Shown here: positions 48,901 to 60,589 of the stretch, in pieces
How positions within the stretch are numbered: the stretch's first letter is position 1
Layout: each line of letters opens with the position of its first letter
Source: Clitopilus passeckerianus
Taxonomy: Eukaryota; Basidiomycota; Agaricomycetes; Agaricales; Entolomataceae
Direction of reading: 5' to 3'
NCBI GenBank assembly: GCA_944990035.1
Contig: CALYLX010000080.1
Location: 620,001-684,000, forward strand
Length of the DNA stretch: 64,000 bases
Translations under genes and position numbers: made by a program
Notes under the pieces: model-generated
Seen by the model: the letters and a program-made list of their open reading frames with translations, nothing else
What the model was told of the DNA's origin: nothing
Databases searched by the model: none

Positions 48901-51576
48901 TCAGTGTCGTAGATTGCCAGTCGGTCAAGGGTCTTTAATCTCTCTTGAACATTGTTTGGCAATAATAGGGGGAAAAGTGCACGTGAGCTGTTGTAGGGAA
49001 AAGAACGGGGAAGATTTCGAAGGATGACTGAAAGAATTCTTGTTAGTAGGAACGAAGACCGTGAGTTGGAAGCCGAAGGTTACGAACGAGCTGGGAGGAC
49101 TGCGCTGTATTCCCCAACAGTACGAGACGAGAGGCAGAGCTCTTGAGCTACGGGCGCCCAGGGTGACGGTGTATCTGTGCAGGTATACGTATAAGAAAGC
49201 CGTCATCTCCGAAGATAGCGAGGAATCTGGGTACCTTTATCGCTGGGTTGGGGATCTCTCTTTGGATGTGGGTCGTCACAGATAGTGGTCACCTTCGGGC
49301 ACTTTCATTAGTCTTTTGGCCCTTCCCGAAGCTCAGGTATTGAAAACGTACGATGGCTCTTATGAGGCCATAAGTCTACTCAGAACTCAGCTCCTATGAA
49401 GGAATCGAATACAAGGGACACTCACCTGGGTAGCGCCCAGTCTGAAGAGCGAATCCTTTAAAGGCTTCTCCGCAAGAAGCCCAGGCTTTAAGTTGGATCC
49501 CGATCAGTTCAAATATGAGTGTGACAACGGTAATAGCCTCACAAGAAGTTCCAGTTGATCAATGCCGCCGGGATAGCAGTCTTTTGCTCGCTTGACAACA
49601 TCAACGTCGTCGTTCCACTGCTCAAATTTGGTGTATCCTATCATTGCGTCTGAGTGTGAGATATTTGGTTGTTGATCACTGGAGACCACATACGACTGAG
49701 GCCCAAATAGATACGGAATTCATTCAAAGTGCACATCTTGAAGCTCCGGCACTGCTGCATAGTGGCAGTAACTCTTTGTTTCAAGAACGAGCCCAAACTC
49801 CCGGCTCCGGATGCTTCTGGCGTAGACGAGATCGCGCTAAGAAGGGTTGCAGCGAGCTCTGTATCCGAGAACATTGTAGGCTGGCCATTTAGATCAGTCG
49901 GACGGTCCAGATCACTGAGGTAGGTAATACATCATTTTGAGATTGAATCTGGCGGAATACGACATTGAGACGTACCCCAAGTAGGCGGGGAACTTGAAGG
50001 AGGTCAATTGCGAACTCCTTTCCTGGCGGCGGACTTCAAGCTGGCTTGTGTCTTCCTCCTTCCAATCCTGCTTGTCCAGCCAGGAGGCATCTTCTTTACA
50101 CAGCAACGAAGGTATCTGAACAAGATCTATAATTTAGCAGGCCACCTGTCGTTTTCATATCTTTGCATACCTGGCATAAGAGCGCAATTTCAACCGAGCA
50201 TTTCTTGAAATCGGTGGCAGGTGCAGCTCCCTATGATGCCGCCAAAGTTGAGTTCATGGAAAGTTCGTGGTACCTTCGACTCACCAAAAAATTGAAGTCA
50301 GGGCCGGAATGGAAGAAGTCCTGCTTCATCACTCCTTTGAGGAAATCCCGGACGACCATATCTTTGAAGTGAACGCAGTTGATCGTTCTAGCCTGCTCAA
50401 AAATCTCTTTGTTCCTTTGCTCCTCAGACAATTCCGGGCTCTCAACGGCCTCAAGGCGGCTTGCAATCCACTGTGTGCTCCTTAGATAAAGGGACGTTAG
50501 AAATGGATAGCATGTTTAGCTCACGTTGTGGTTTCGATTGAAGAGGATCAAGATCGTGGACACCGACGGTGTCAAAAACTCAATACGATCTTCGGCGAAG
50601 GCGTCCACCTTTAACTTGCCGGCCGTCTTATCCCGTATGGTGTCTGCTGCAGCGCTTGTGGTACCGTAGAGAGGCGATAAGTCATAATGGGGAGACGTCT
50701 CGCTGACTGTCTCATTTCCAAGGGAAGTATCGGTGCAAGGGCGTGAGATAGATAACTAGTCAATAGTAAGCATCCAATGCTACAAGCCTTGTATACAAGT
50801 GGGCTTACATAAATAATAGTGGCCAGAGCATAAGCTAAGCCAGACACACGCTGGTCATCGGGATGGAAAGCTTGTGTTTGGGCGGAAGGTTGTGATGCTG
50901 TGGACGGTCCCGGTTGGGGGGCGGACGCAGATGGAGGAGAGGCCGGTAATGAAAGAAGCTCGTCGAAAATTACATCTACAGGCTTGCGCTTTGAGTCATC
51001 GGCTGTCGATGATTCATTCGCAGCCAGGATGTAGGGGTATAGTCGGTTTTCCTCCGCACGACCAACGTTCCCGAGTGCTTTGACAGTACGGCCTTTTGAG
51101 TCCAATCGAGCTAGATTGGAGGAACATATGAGAAAATATTCGAAGCAACAGTTAAGGATATCATACTCGTCCTAAAGAATGCATCTCTCATCTCCTGCGC
51201 ATGTCGGTCGTCCGGAGCCATCTTTGACATGTTGTAGATCCCATTGAACAGCTGTTCATCGGTCAGAGAGAACTAGGAAGGCATCTAAGAGGTTGAACGC
51301 ACCGCTTGCAGGCTGTCCCGTCCGCCTTTCATGGTTGAAAACTTGGTAAAATTGTCCTAAGAAGGGTGAATGACTGTTGCAGACGTCTAGAGGTTGCCGA
51401 CTTACCACGTCCTCCTTATTCAATGCTGAATAAACAGGGGGTGGAGTCGTCTTCGAAGGGATGGGGTCCGGCGTTGAAACCCATCTGGGTTCAGCTGTTG
51501 CGGGGTTTGCATTCGAGCCAACGAAAAAGTCATTAGGATACTTGGTTAGAAAAGCCATGTTACGGAATCCGGGCAC
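45879..51576 (-). CDS. ppo-like: Ppo-type oxylipin synthase: peroxidase-P450 fusion
   Basis: Linoleate diol synthases of this family make signalling oxylipins in fungi. The gene has about 20 exons on the minus strand, start ATG at 51576 or 51558. The peroxidase-like half contains ALATIIY, SPHYDLSPLYGTTSAA, TPSVSTILILFNRNHN, and MCTLNEFRIYLGL then FEQWNDDVDVVKRAKD. The P450 half has FNRPEIYQTPYGAALKSITG, QVVDFYLDPDRKAHKEDI, and the haem Cys motif GLGIHKCPGLSF. Surprisingly, the usual proximal YRWH block aligns with CQIP, and the distal His-Asp after ATIII aligns with a Leu-Ser step. The dioxygenase half should not bind haem normally. The C-terminus reads APYPLTLKV, as in relatives. One intron uses a GC donor. 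Confidence 0.85.
47321..47366 (-). other. GC-AG intron in the Ppo gene
   Basis: The exon ends GCATCAG and the intron starts GCGAGTCC and ends CTATAG. Using the nearby GT instead gives an early stop. Joined, the exons read VNYASVPHSACTQVVDFYL. Confidence 0.55.
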
Positions 51577-52330
51577 TAGGTGTTTCTGCTTCGAGTGGAA
51601 TAATTATACGCGTTCCGGGAGCGGAGACGAAAGCCTGGGTGATAAAAGAACTCTAGGCAGCCTTCACATTCGTGTGCCATGATACGGAGCGTATTTTTCG
51701 GCCTTGACGGGCTGCAGCTCGAGCGTTAACTTAGGCGTCAGGCATGTCATGAAGGTTAGGGCAAGCGACATCCAGAATGATCGTGAATGTGAAAAGCTGG
51801 AAACGATCATGCATCATGGGTAAGGTAGTGGCCTCCTCTGGGCCATTCAGGCCACTTGAGAATTTTTGAATTTTTGACGCCTGCCGATGGATAATACATT
51901 AGTAGCTAGTCCCGATCGGGCTTCTTGAATAATTCACCTTTAACTCAGGATAGAGATGAGGCTACTTTAAGTAAGGCGTCCATGCGTGAAAGGCAAGTTC
52001 AGCAGGTGCTCGATCGAAGAGGTTCATACTCATGACTGTCAGCCAATGACAGGCGCTGGTGTGTGGAAAAACCGGAGTTAGCATGCCCATGCGCGCTTGC
52101 TCGTCGCGTTCGCGTTCATCTACTGTAAGTATCACACACTGTCACTTGGAAGTTGTAGTAGGACCCAGCAGGACCCCAGACAACCTCATCCCAAATCTAT
52201 GGTGAAAATGAGACCGCGCGTCAAAAAAATTCCTTGTCCATCCAGCTGCAAACACTGCGCCATGAGGTTTGCAAGACGATATAAGATTCGTCCCGTTACC
52301 TCGGGAATAATTGGTTAAATTTTGAAACAT
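51577..52330. other. Intergenic, divergent promoters
   Basis: No confirmed gene. It lies between the divergent Ppo and DUF2235 genes. A short first exon of the DUF2235 gene may start near 52200 (MVKMRPRVKKIPC). Confidence 0.45.
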
Positions 52331-54938
52331 CATGGTAAGTTTCCTAGTGCTACTGTAGGGTTCCATACCAGCCATTCTGACTTCCCTTCGCTCCAGTCTC
52401 AGCCTACGGCAGGGCCAGCTACTGGGGCCAACACTACCGGTCCCCAGTCTTCGCCCCCTAGCCAGTCTTTACCGACAGGCTCAACTCTATATGCCCAACC
52501 ATCTACTCAGCAGCCACAGGGCGCTACTACGACTGGCCAGCCTCCCCCTTCGGCAAGCGCTACTAGTGGTGCCAACCCCCCAGCCAGTCAGTCCACGCCT
52601 CCAGGCCAGTCTCCGCCTCTGGCGGCGTCCACTAGTGGGACAAGCCTTCCAGCTAACCAGACCCTACCTCCAGCCCAAGCCCAATCTCCCCCAGCGGGCT
52701 CAACTGTCGGCCCTTTGTCTGGCCAGCCTTCTACCCAGCAGCCAACGGCCGCTACTACAGCTGGCCAGTCTCCCCCTCCGGCAGGCCCAACTGGTGGTGC
52801 CAAACCTCCAGCCAGCCAGTCTACGCCTCTAGCGGCGTCAACCAGTGGGACAAGCCCTCCAGCTAACCAGACCACGCCTCCAAGCCAGTCTCCACCGGCG
52901 GTCTCAACTGTCAGCCCTCCAGCTGGCCAGTCTCCCCCTCCGGCAGGCTCGACTGGTGGGACAAATCCTTCTGTTGGCCAGATTCAGCCTCTAGCAGGGG
53001 CGACTGGAGGGACCAACCCTTCATCTGGCCTGTCTACATCCTCCGGATCCCATCAACCCACACCGCCTTCACTTCCAACTGGTCGTACTCCAAAAATTCT
53101 CGTCCTTTGTTTTGACGGGACTGGTAATAAATTTGGCAAAGTGCGTTTAATGCATAACACCCTAATCGCTTCGGTATACTGACTGTACCCCCTGTATAGC
53201 ATGTACGTCGGCTTTTTGGACAGTTGTATCTAACCATCTGATGTAATACACAGAACTCAAATGTGGTTCGACTGATGCATGCCCTCGAGAAGGACAACCC
53301 TGAAGCGCAGGTTGTTTATTATCAAGTATGAATTGCGCCATTTGTTGCCCTACACCGTGGCTGACACGTAGTGCAAGCCTGGCATTGGGACCTATCTTAA
53401 CCGCAAATTTGCCACTAAGTTCTTCTCGTCGCTATACGCTCAGTTTGAAACCGCGTTTGCACGAGGTTTAGGAGACCATGTCAAGGATGGGTACGATCCC
53501 CTTCGTTGATACCCGTGCTTGTGCTAATCTCTCCTCTCAGGTACAAATTTCTCATGCAATATTACAAGTAAGAGCCCGACTTTTTGTCACTGCTCATTCC
53601 GAGATTTCTAAACACCAGATAGGCCCGGGGACAAGATCTGCCTATTCGGTTTTTCTCGTGGAGCGTATACCGCCAGAGCACTCTCTGGCATGGTCTATAA
53701 GGTCTTCAATCCTTGCCTCGATTTACGATTCTCGGGTCAGAACTCTAACATAACATTCTCATAGGTTGGACTACTGCTACCAGGCAATGACCAGCAGCTC
53801 GATTTTGCGTATGAGGTCTACAAAAATACCAACCGTGAAGGCGCCGTCGTGGCTCGTGAGTTCAAGGAGACATTCTCGTAAGCCCTCGCCGTCATCCTCG
53901 TCATCTAACTTGTCGTAACCTTATAAATTTGCTCAGGAATCCCGTCAAAATCCATTTCCTTGGAGTCTGGTGAGCGCTGGCATTTCGAATCATGTTCGTA
54001 GGGAAGGCTAAAGACGCCGCCGATCAGGGATACCGTCGCCTCTGTCGGGCTAATACCTCGCTCCTTACCGTATTCGACTCAGAACGACGGCGTGGAACAC
54101 TTCCGCCATGCACTTGCTTTGGATGAGCGCCGAGCGCGCTTCCGACCAAATCTTTGGGGCGAACCTATCGCATCGCGGGAAGAGCTCGACACCATACCGG
54201 AGCTTCTGAACCGAAATAAGGTTTCTCGGGATGCTTGGGTTTACAAGCCCCCTGCTGTCTCAGATGTCAAGGAGGTGTGGTTTGCAGGTATGTCCTCCCC
54301 CCAAGGAACCTACACAAATTGATAAATGGTTCTTCAGGTGCACACGCAGATGTCGGAGGTGGCTCACATGAGGCGACCCACCCCACGAGCCTCTCGAGAA
54401 TCCCTCTTCGTTGGATGATCAGGGAATGCTTCCTCACCGGGACCGGGATCCTATTCAACAAAGAGCGACTCAAAGCCAATACAGAACTGGATTCGGACGC
54501 ATTGACGAAGTTTCCCCGGGGCGTCCATATCCATAATATACCGGTATCACAAACAAGATACACTGCCATTCTTCCAAATATGAAGATAGCTTCCGATCTC
54601 CTCGACGTCATGGAACGCATTTATGATCAACTCGAATTAGCAGTTCCCTGGTGGATTCTCGAGTTTTTACCACACCGTTCGGTCTATCAGAAGCAAGATG
54701 GTTCTTATGCACATTGGCGGCAGTTCGTCTAACGATTACTCTTACACGACTCTTTCTCTGATTTGTTTCTTCCAGACGCAACTATGGGAATGGCAGACTG
54801 GTTCCTGAAGCAGAGCCTGAAATCCTCGTGCATAGGTCTGTCGACACTCGGATCAAGCAAACAGAGAGCAAATACTTACCCAGCGCACTGAATTGGGATC
54901 GCATTGTTGGTTTGAATGGCTTCCGATGGGTCGATTGA
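52331..54938 (+). CDS. DUF2235 (Tle1-like) hydrolase with Pro/Ser/Thr tract
   Basis: An alpha/beta-hydrolase of the DUF2235 family, which includes the phospholipase domain of bacterial Tle1 effectors. Residues of about the first 230 codons are a repetitive Pro/Ser/Thr/Gly/Gln tract with recurring words (PPASQSTP, QSPPPAGSTGG, PANQT). The domain then starts ILVLCFDGTGNKFG. The nucleophile Ser is in GFSRGAYTAR, an Asp in GVWDTVASVG, and the His in AHADVGGG, so the triad is complete. The body is split into about ten short exons and ends RWVD at 54938. I see no signal peptide in the part read. The start is uncertain because no ATG lies in frame in the first visible exon. Fungal members are widespread and mostly uncharacterised. 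Confidence 0.85.
52400..53080 (+). repeat. Imperfect Pro/Ser/Thr coding repeats
   Basis: Repeated coding units of about 60-75 bases with words such as GCCAGTC, CCTCCAGC and GGCTCAACT encode an uninterrupted disordered tract. The unit order is shuffled and the copies are imperfect, which fits expansion by slippage or unequal exchange. Confidence 0.7.
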
Positions 54939-55640
54939 TTCACCTTCCCCGGTTTTTACACGTTCGTCTGTATTTCCCTACCATTTACCCATGTTTATCT
55001 TCAGCTATTGCACACGCCTGAAACTCGAGAATTACTCTACGTCTGGAATTTCCAAGGAATTTCGTTAACCCTACAATGTCGCAATTCAATTATAGTTGTG
55101 ATATTGAGACGTGGTGGTATAGAATCGGACCGATGATAAAGCAAGCGAAATAATAAAGCAAGTCCTGGTGTAACACGCATGACCTCGTGAGATGCCCAGA
55201 ACGTGGTCCCCAAACCGAGTCGTCCAAGGGAATTTCCGAGCTGGCGCTAACTTGAATGTTTCCATTGGACTACGTTCTCCGCCGGCCCGTTTACTTCATT
55301 TCGTTTCTCTACGGCACACACGGAACATGGTGCAAAATATGGTATTTCTTTATCTTTATTGGCACTGGAGCCTTGCGGCCTGAAGCTCGATCAACTCACT
55401 TCAAGACGCCCATCATGTCAACTTTGTTCATTCACTCTGACTCCCTGGAAGGACTGACGCCTTACCATCTTCATGGTCGATATCACACCTCGGCGCTCAT
55501 AGCCTGACTTGCCGGTTAGCCCTCACTGGTATGACATTCATGAAGTTGAACGCATGTCAGCCCAAGCGCCAAGGCCGCATGGGGCCGCTTGATAGTGAGT
55601 CTGATTTGAAACTCGTCCCCAGACATTGACATGCCGACTG
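54939..55640. other. Intergenic
   Basis: No gene is supported. It separates the DUF2235 gene from the uncertain 5' end of the first Pom152 gene. Confidence 0.45.
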
Positions 55641-55649
55641 ATACTGTCT

Positions 55650-58600
55650 TGTTTGCAGGAAATGAACGTGCTAGGACACTGTTTCCTGAATGTGATCTTG
55701 CAGCGATTGGCGCCCCATACGTCCACGTCGCACGCGTCAAGCAGATACGAAGGTGACATGGGACCCGGGATACCATGTCCGCCCGCGCGACCCGTGTTTA
55801 CAGTTACAAGTAACCATATATCGAGCCTGCAGCGACTATGGTCCCGTTTTCTTCCTTTCATTCAATTACTCAATAATTTCGTTCTTCAACGATGTCGGCG
55901 CAGCCTCCTGCCTTGCCTCAAGCGGATGGTCAGAGCCATCCTTTGATACCTGGGATATCTCAGACCTATCAGGTCTGGGCGTACTACGGCGTCGGTGCGT
56001 TACTGAAGGTAACCAAATCCCGTTCCTGCATCATGATTCCCGCTGAAACTACATACAGATTGTGAAATACCTCACGCTGGTCAAAATGCCTATCTCGGCC
56101 GCAGAAGGCTGGGAGTCTTATCGAATGTGGTTGCTTATCAACTTCATCTATTGTTGGATACCTCCCGTCCTCCGGCTTCCAGCGATTGCTGCTTCCTCGA
56201 AGAAGGGAGCTGCCGCTCTGCAGTTCCTGTCTTTCTGGGCGACAGACGCAGCAGTTCTCCTCCGATCGAGCTATGCTCAGCCTCTCGCACCAAGTCAGTC
56301 TCTTGTACTAACTAATGATTTCTGTCGTTGAGCAAACTCGTTTAGGGATTTCATATTTTTGGCTATCGGCCGCGTTACTTAACCCTTTTACCGGGACCTT
56401 CGGAGAACATGCGAAGCAGGAATTCAGTTCGGCGCGCATCTCCCCTGTGGATACAGCTCGTCTCAACCCAAAATATGCGAGTTTTTGTCTTCGGCCTGAA
56501 GACCAATCAGTATTGGTCCCGCTCACACTCCAATACCCTGACTTATCCGGGGTGAAATTCGCCTTCACACCACTCAGCTACGATCAGCGTCCCCAGCGGC
56601 AAGAGCATCAAACACTTTCTGCTCGCCAACTACGCGATATGAAGCACCGACTTGCCAATTCCACGGAGATCGCACGAAACGACGGCGAGAACGTTGTATT
56701 TCTTGAGGTTTTACGTCCAGGTACAATCTGGATTGAGCGCGTCATCTATTTCCCCAACCTAGATGCTCGTATAATAAACCCCCTCGAAGTCACTGTCCCC
56801 TCTTGCCCCAGAGCCCGTTTTGCTGTTTTGGCTCCTCCTTCAGGCGATCTTCGATGTCAAGGATGTGAAACCAACAATTCACCTCTCATTGTCGACGCCT
56901 ATGGAACGCCTCCCCTGATGCTGAGGTGGTCAAGAATATTTCATCTGGATCGGATCCCAGCCACCATAGAGAACATCGTACCGAATGCTCCAAATGGCTA
57001 CCACGGCGGCGCTTCAGCAGAAATTACCACTGGTTACCCCCAATATCACCTCAGCGACCGCAAGCAGTCCCAAATCATACGATTATCTCTCCCCCTTTCA
57101 TGCACAGACATTGGTGACCACATCTACGTCCTGGATGCAATAATAGATTCCTTTGGCAACGAAGCCCGCCTACACGACGATCTGGTCTCCACGCATCAAA
57201 TCACGAATAGCGACGCCATATACCCGCTGACTGTTTTGCAACGTCCAGCAGTTGTCTTCGAAGATTGCGATGAGAAGGCCCCACGTTATCTGCGCCGCGA
57301 CTCAGAGTTGCAGGTGCCACTGGTCCTTATAACAAATTCAACCAACCTACGCGGATACAACGTTGTCGACATACGGATGACATACAGACCGCCCAAAGTC
57401 TTGAACAACGGGCCGTCACCTGGGGACCCTTTTTTGTGGGAGCAAACGTTCACGGCTCCGGGAGGTGAAGCTAGAATCGAAGTGCCCAGTGTACTTCCAG
57501 GAGAATATACGGTTACTAAAATTCATGACAAGGTAATTTACTGGCTACACTTCGATATGACTTCGCTGATCGCCACATAGTATTGCCCAGGGGAATTCCA
57601 GAGGGAGGTGTCATGTTCAGTCATGGATCTCCCTCCCCCATACGCTAATATCACTAGTTGGTCCGAGATAACAGAATGGTGAGCGGGAATCAAGCTAATC
57701 AATTTCAATCAATTACCCTTATGCAGCTTAATTGGAACAGCTACGGCGTCAAAGGTATCACAGTGTCGATATCCTTCAGCGGAACACCTCCATTCACACT
57801 GTACTACACGCTCAAACGAAAAGGCCGGCCCGAGAAAGATGAAATACAAATTTTCGATACTCATGATGCGCAATTCGAAATTCAACCACTCCATGGAGGC
57901 GATTATACCTTTTCATTCAACCGACTAAGCGACGCGCATCATCACAACATATTGCTCTCAGCTCCGCAAATCGTGCAAACCGTTGAAAATCCATTATCAG
58001 CTGAATTTGTAGGCGATCATTTCGATACCGAACTCAGTGGATGGGTGGTCAGGACCTGCGATGATACGATTCCAGTCTCTGTCAAGCTTTCAGTGCGTTT
58101 GAGTTCTTCTTCCTTGTCTTGCCAGGATACTAAATAGCCTTTATATCAAGGGTTCTGCCCCATGGGCTCTGAGTCTAAGGATATCCAGTGATGGTAGCTC
58201 GGAATTCAGAACGATACAGAGTATACAACAAAATCACTATTCATTCGAGGTGGAGGTCCCAATCGGAGTTAGAGAACGGAGTGGTTCATTTGACGTCGCA
58301 ATCGGTGGGTTCAAACTATATCCTGAAAGAATCGCAGTCAACGTTGTTTGGTAGTCGCTATCGAAGATTCTCGAGGATGCAAGGTTGATGTTGTTAGTCC
58401 GGGTCTATTCGTGGAGGTTCGAGATAACAAGGTATGTCCATGTCCCGCTTAGCTCCTACAATAGCTCAAGCGTCATAAACAGCCAACCGTAAAAGTAGAG
58501 GGAGAAGGAATCATCAAAGGTTTCGAGTCAGAGCTGGTAGATCTTCCAGTCGGGTTCACGGGCAGTCCGGTGAGTTGCTAATCTCAAACCCCTTACGCAC

Positions 58601-60298
58601 CACTCAATCGTTTCCGATCAGCCATGGACTATCCAATATCGCCGTGAGGGTATCAACTTGAAGGGCGAAACGTTCACATTCAACTCGACCGTTTTTCGGG
58701 ACAAAATTCCTGTAAAAGTCCCAGGCTTATATCGAATATTAAGTGTATGTGCTGCCTCCGTGTTCCTTTCTATGGCATTTACACGTTTTTACAGGTCGAG
58801 GGCGAAAATTGTCCTGGATCCGTTATCTCTGGTGCATCAACTTTTCAGGTCGACGCCATCCCCAAGCCGTCGGCGGACCTAATCTATTCCGAAGGTGTAT
58901 CCTACGAGGCTCTCAACAATTCATATATCCTCCAACCCTCATGCCAAGGCACCTCGAGCTCTGTTTCTCTTGCCCTCAAAGGTATGCCACCTGTCAAATT
59001 GTGTCTATGCTCAATGTTCGAGCTCTGACCTGGTTTCCGCAGGGCGAAGTCCCTTCCACCTATCCTTCCAAATTACCGAGAAACCAGCCAACGATCGCAA
59101 AGTTGTCTACAATCCTGTTTTCTACTCACCTGATGATCAGTACGAACTTCAGCTCCAGACGTCGAACAACGGTCGCGTCTTTTATGAACTCATTCACCTA
59201 ATCGATTCTGTACACCTCGAGGCCAATCGAGCACCTGCCCTACTTTCTCAGAAGGAAAGGCTCATGTTCGAGCAAGACATTCACGCTCTCCCGACCGCAC
59301 AGTTCAAAGCCAACGGCTCCATAGATCAATACCTCCATAGGCCATTCGTATCCACAGGCTGGGATAGCTCAGTGGCACTGGCGGGTGTTCCGCCTTTCCA
59401 GATTCAGATGTCCATCCGACACTTGGAAAGTGATCAACTTGATTTGATAGCAGTAACAGTACCAACCACTAGCTGGAGGATTAGTGTTCCGGAGTACACT
59501 TTCCATACGCTCGGTCGCCATCTGGTAGAAATCGTTTCAGTTTCGGACGCTTCGGGTTGCCCCCATCAACAAACATTTCTCATGTCTGGCACTCCCCTCG
59601 TTGTCGATGTCTACCCAAATCCCATCATAGCACCCCATAATTCTCACTTTTGTGCGGGCGACATTGCAAGGTTTGAGCTCCAAGGATTGGCCCCTTGGAC
59701 AATAGAGTACGCGGTTGTTATCAAGATCTCGATAAGGCTACCACTCACTTTATTTGATAGCTTTCTTCTAAACGGTCGGCACTACACCGAGGAAGTCTCG
59801 ACATCAATGTTTTCAATACCACTCGATCGTCCCGGGCAATTGTCAATCACGTCCATCAAGCATAGTGATACTCGCCGACCAATGGCACTTGATGTTTCCT
59901 ATCAGATTCTTGCTCGTCCTTCTGCGGTTGTATCGTATCCAAACAGCTTGGGACACCGTGATAACCTGATTGGTAAGTTATAAAAAAGCTAACGGACCAA
60001 CTCATGGTGACATCGATTTTGACAGGCGAACATGTCTCCGTGAATTTTATCCTTCAGGGCACTCCTCCTTTTACCTTCACCTACCAACGAGTCAATCCTT
60101 CTGGTGAGGGCGATCCTAGCATGGGCAGCAACATCCGCGAAAGATACACTGTCAATGATCTTGAAGCGAATCATTATACCCTTGGTGCTTCGTATGAAGG
60201 TGAGTCCAAGGATTTCCGGCATTGACCCGGCTATAACATTCTTGCTAGGTATATGGGAGGTAATTGACTTGGTAGACAAGTATTGTCAGCGCCCATAA
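55650..60298 (+). CDS. POM152: Nucleoporin Pom152, copy A
   Basis: Pom152 is a membrane protein that helps anchor nuclear pores, with a short membrane-spanning N-terminal part and a chain of Ig-like repeats in the lumen. The gene has many exons on the plus strand. The N-terminal exons are uncertain; from about 55964 the text reads TYQVWAYYGVGALLK, then KMPISAAEGWESYRMWLL and two hydrophobic segments (about 56110-56400). Repeats follow with recurring words such as GTPPFTLYYTL, GSAPWALSLRI, GSPPWTIQYRR, GVPPFQIQMSI and GTPPFTFTYQR. The end is WEVIDLVDKYCQRP. Splice joints I checked (for example near 58311-58360) are clean, so it looks functional. Confidence 0.8.
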
Positions 60299-60589
60299 TC
60301 TCCGAGATGTGATGGCCAGCAAAGATGTGTTTATTGCTCGATTCTGTACATGCATGCCTTATCCATTGAAATCTTGTGCTACTAAGTACTTGCAATGTGT
60401 TTTGGGACTTCATCGGAATGGTGACATTCAACTGGAATAATGGCAACTGTCCTGAGGTGTCCGAAAATTCGACGGACTAATCAGAGAATCAAGGAGCCAA
60501 CAGCAACCATTGTCCACCTATAAATTTGACAATTGATGTCGAAGTCGAAGGAATAACGCAAACGTGCTGCCTAAAGATCGACATGCCAG
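60299..60589. other. Convergent gap between the two Pom152 genes
   Basis: About 290 bases separate the stop codons of two convergent genes. No coding signal. Confidence 0.5.
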
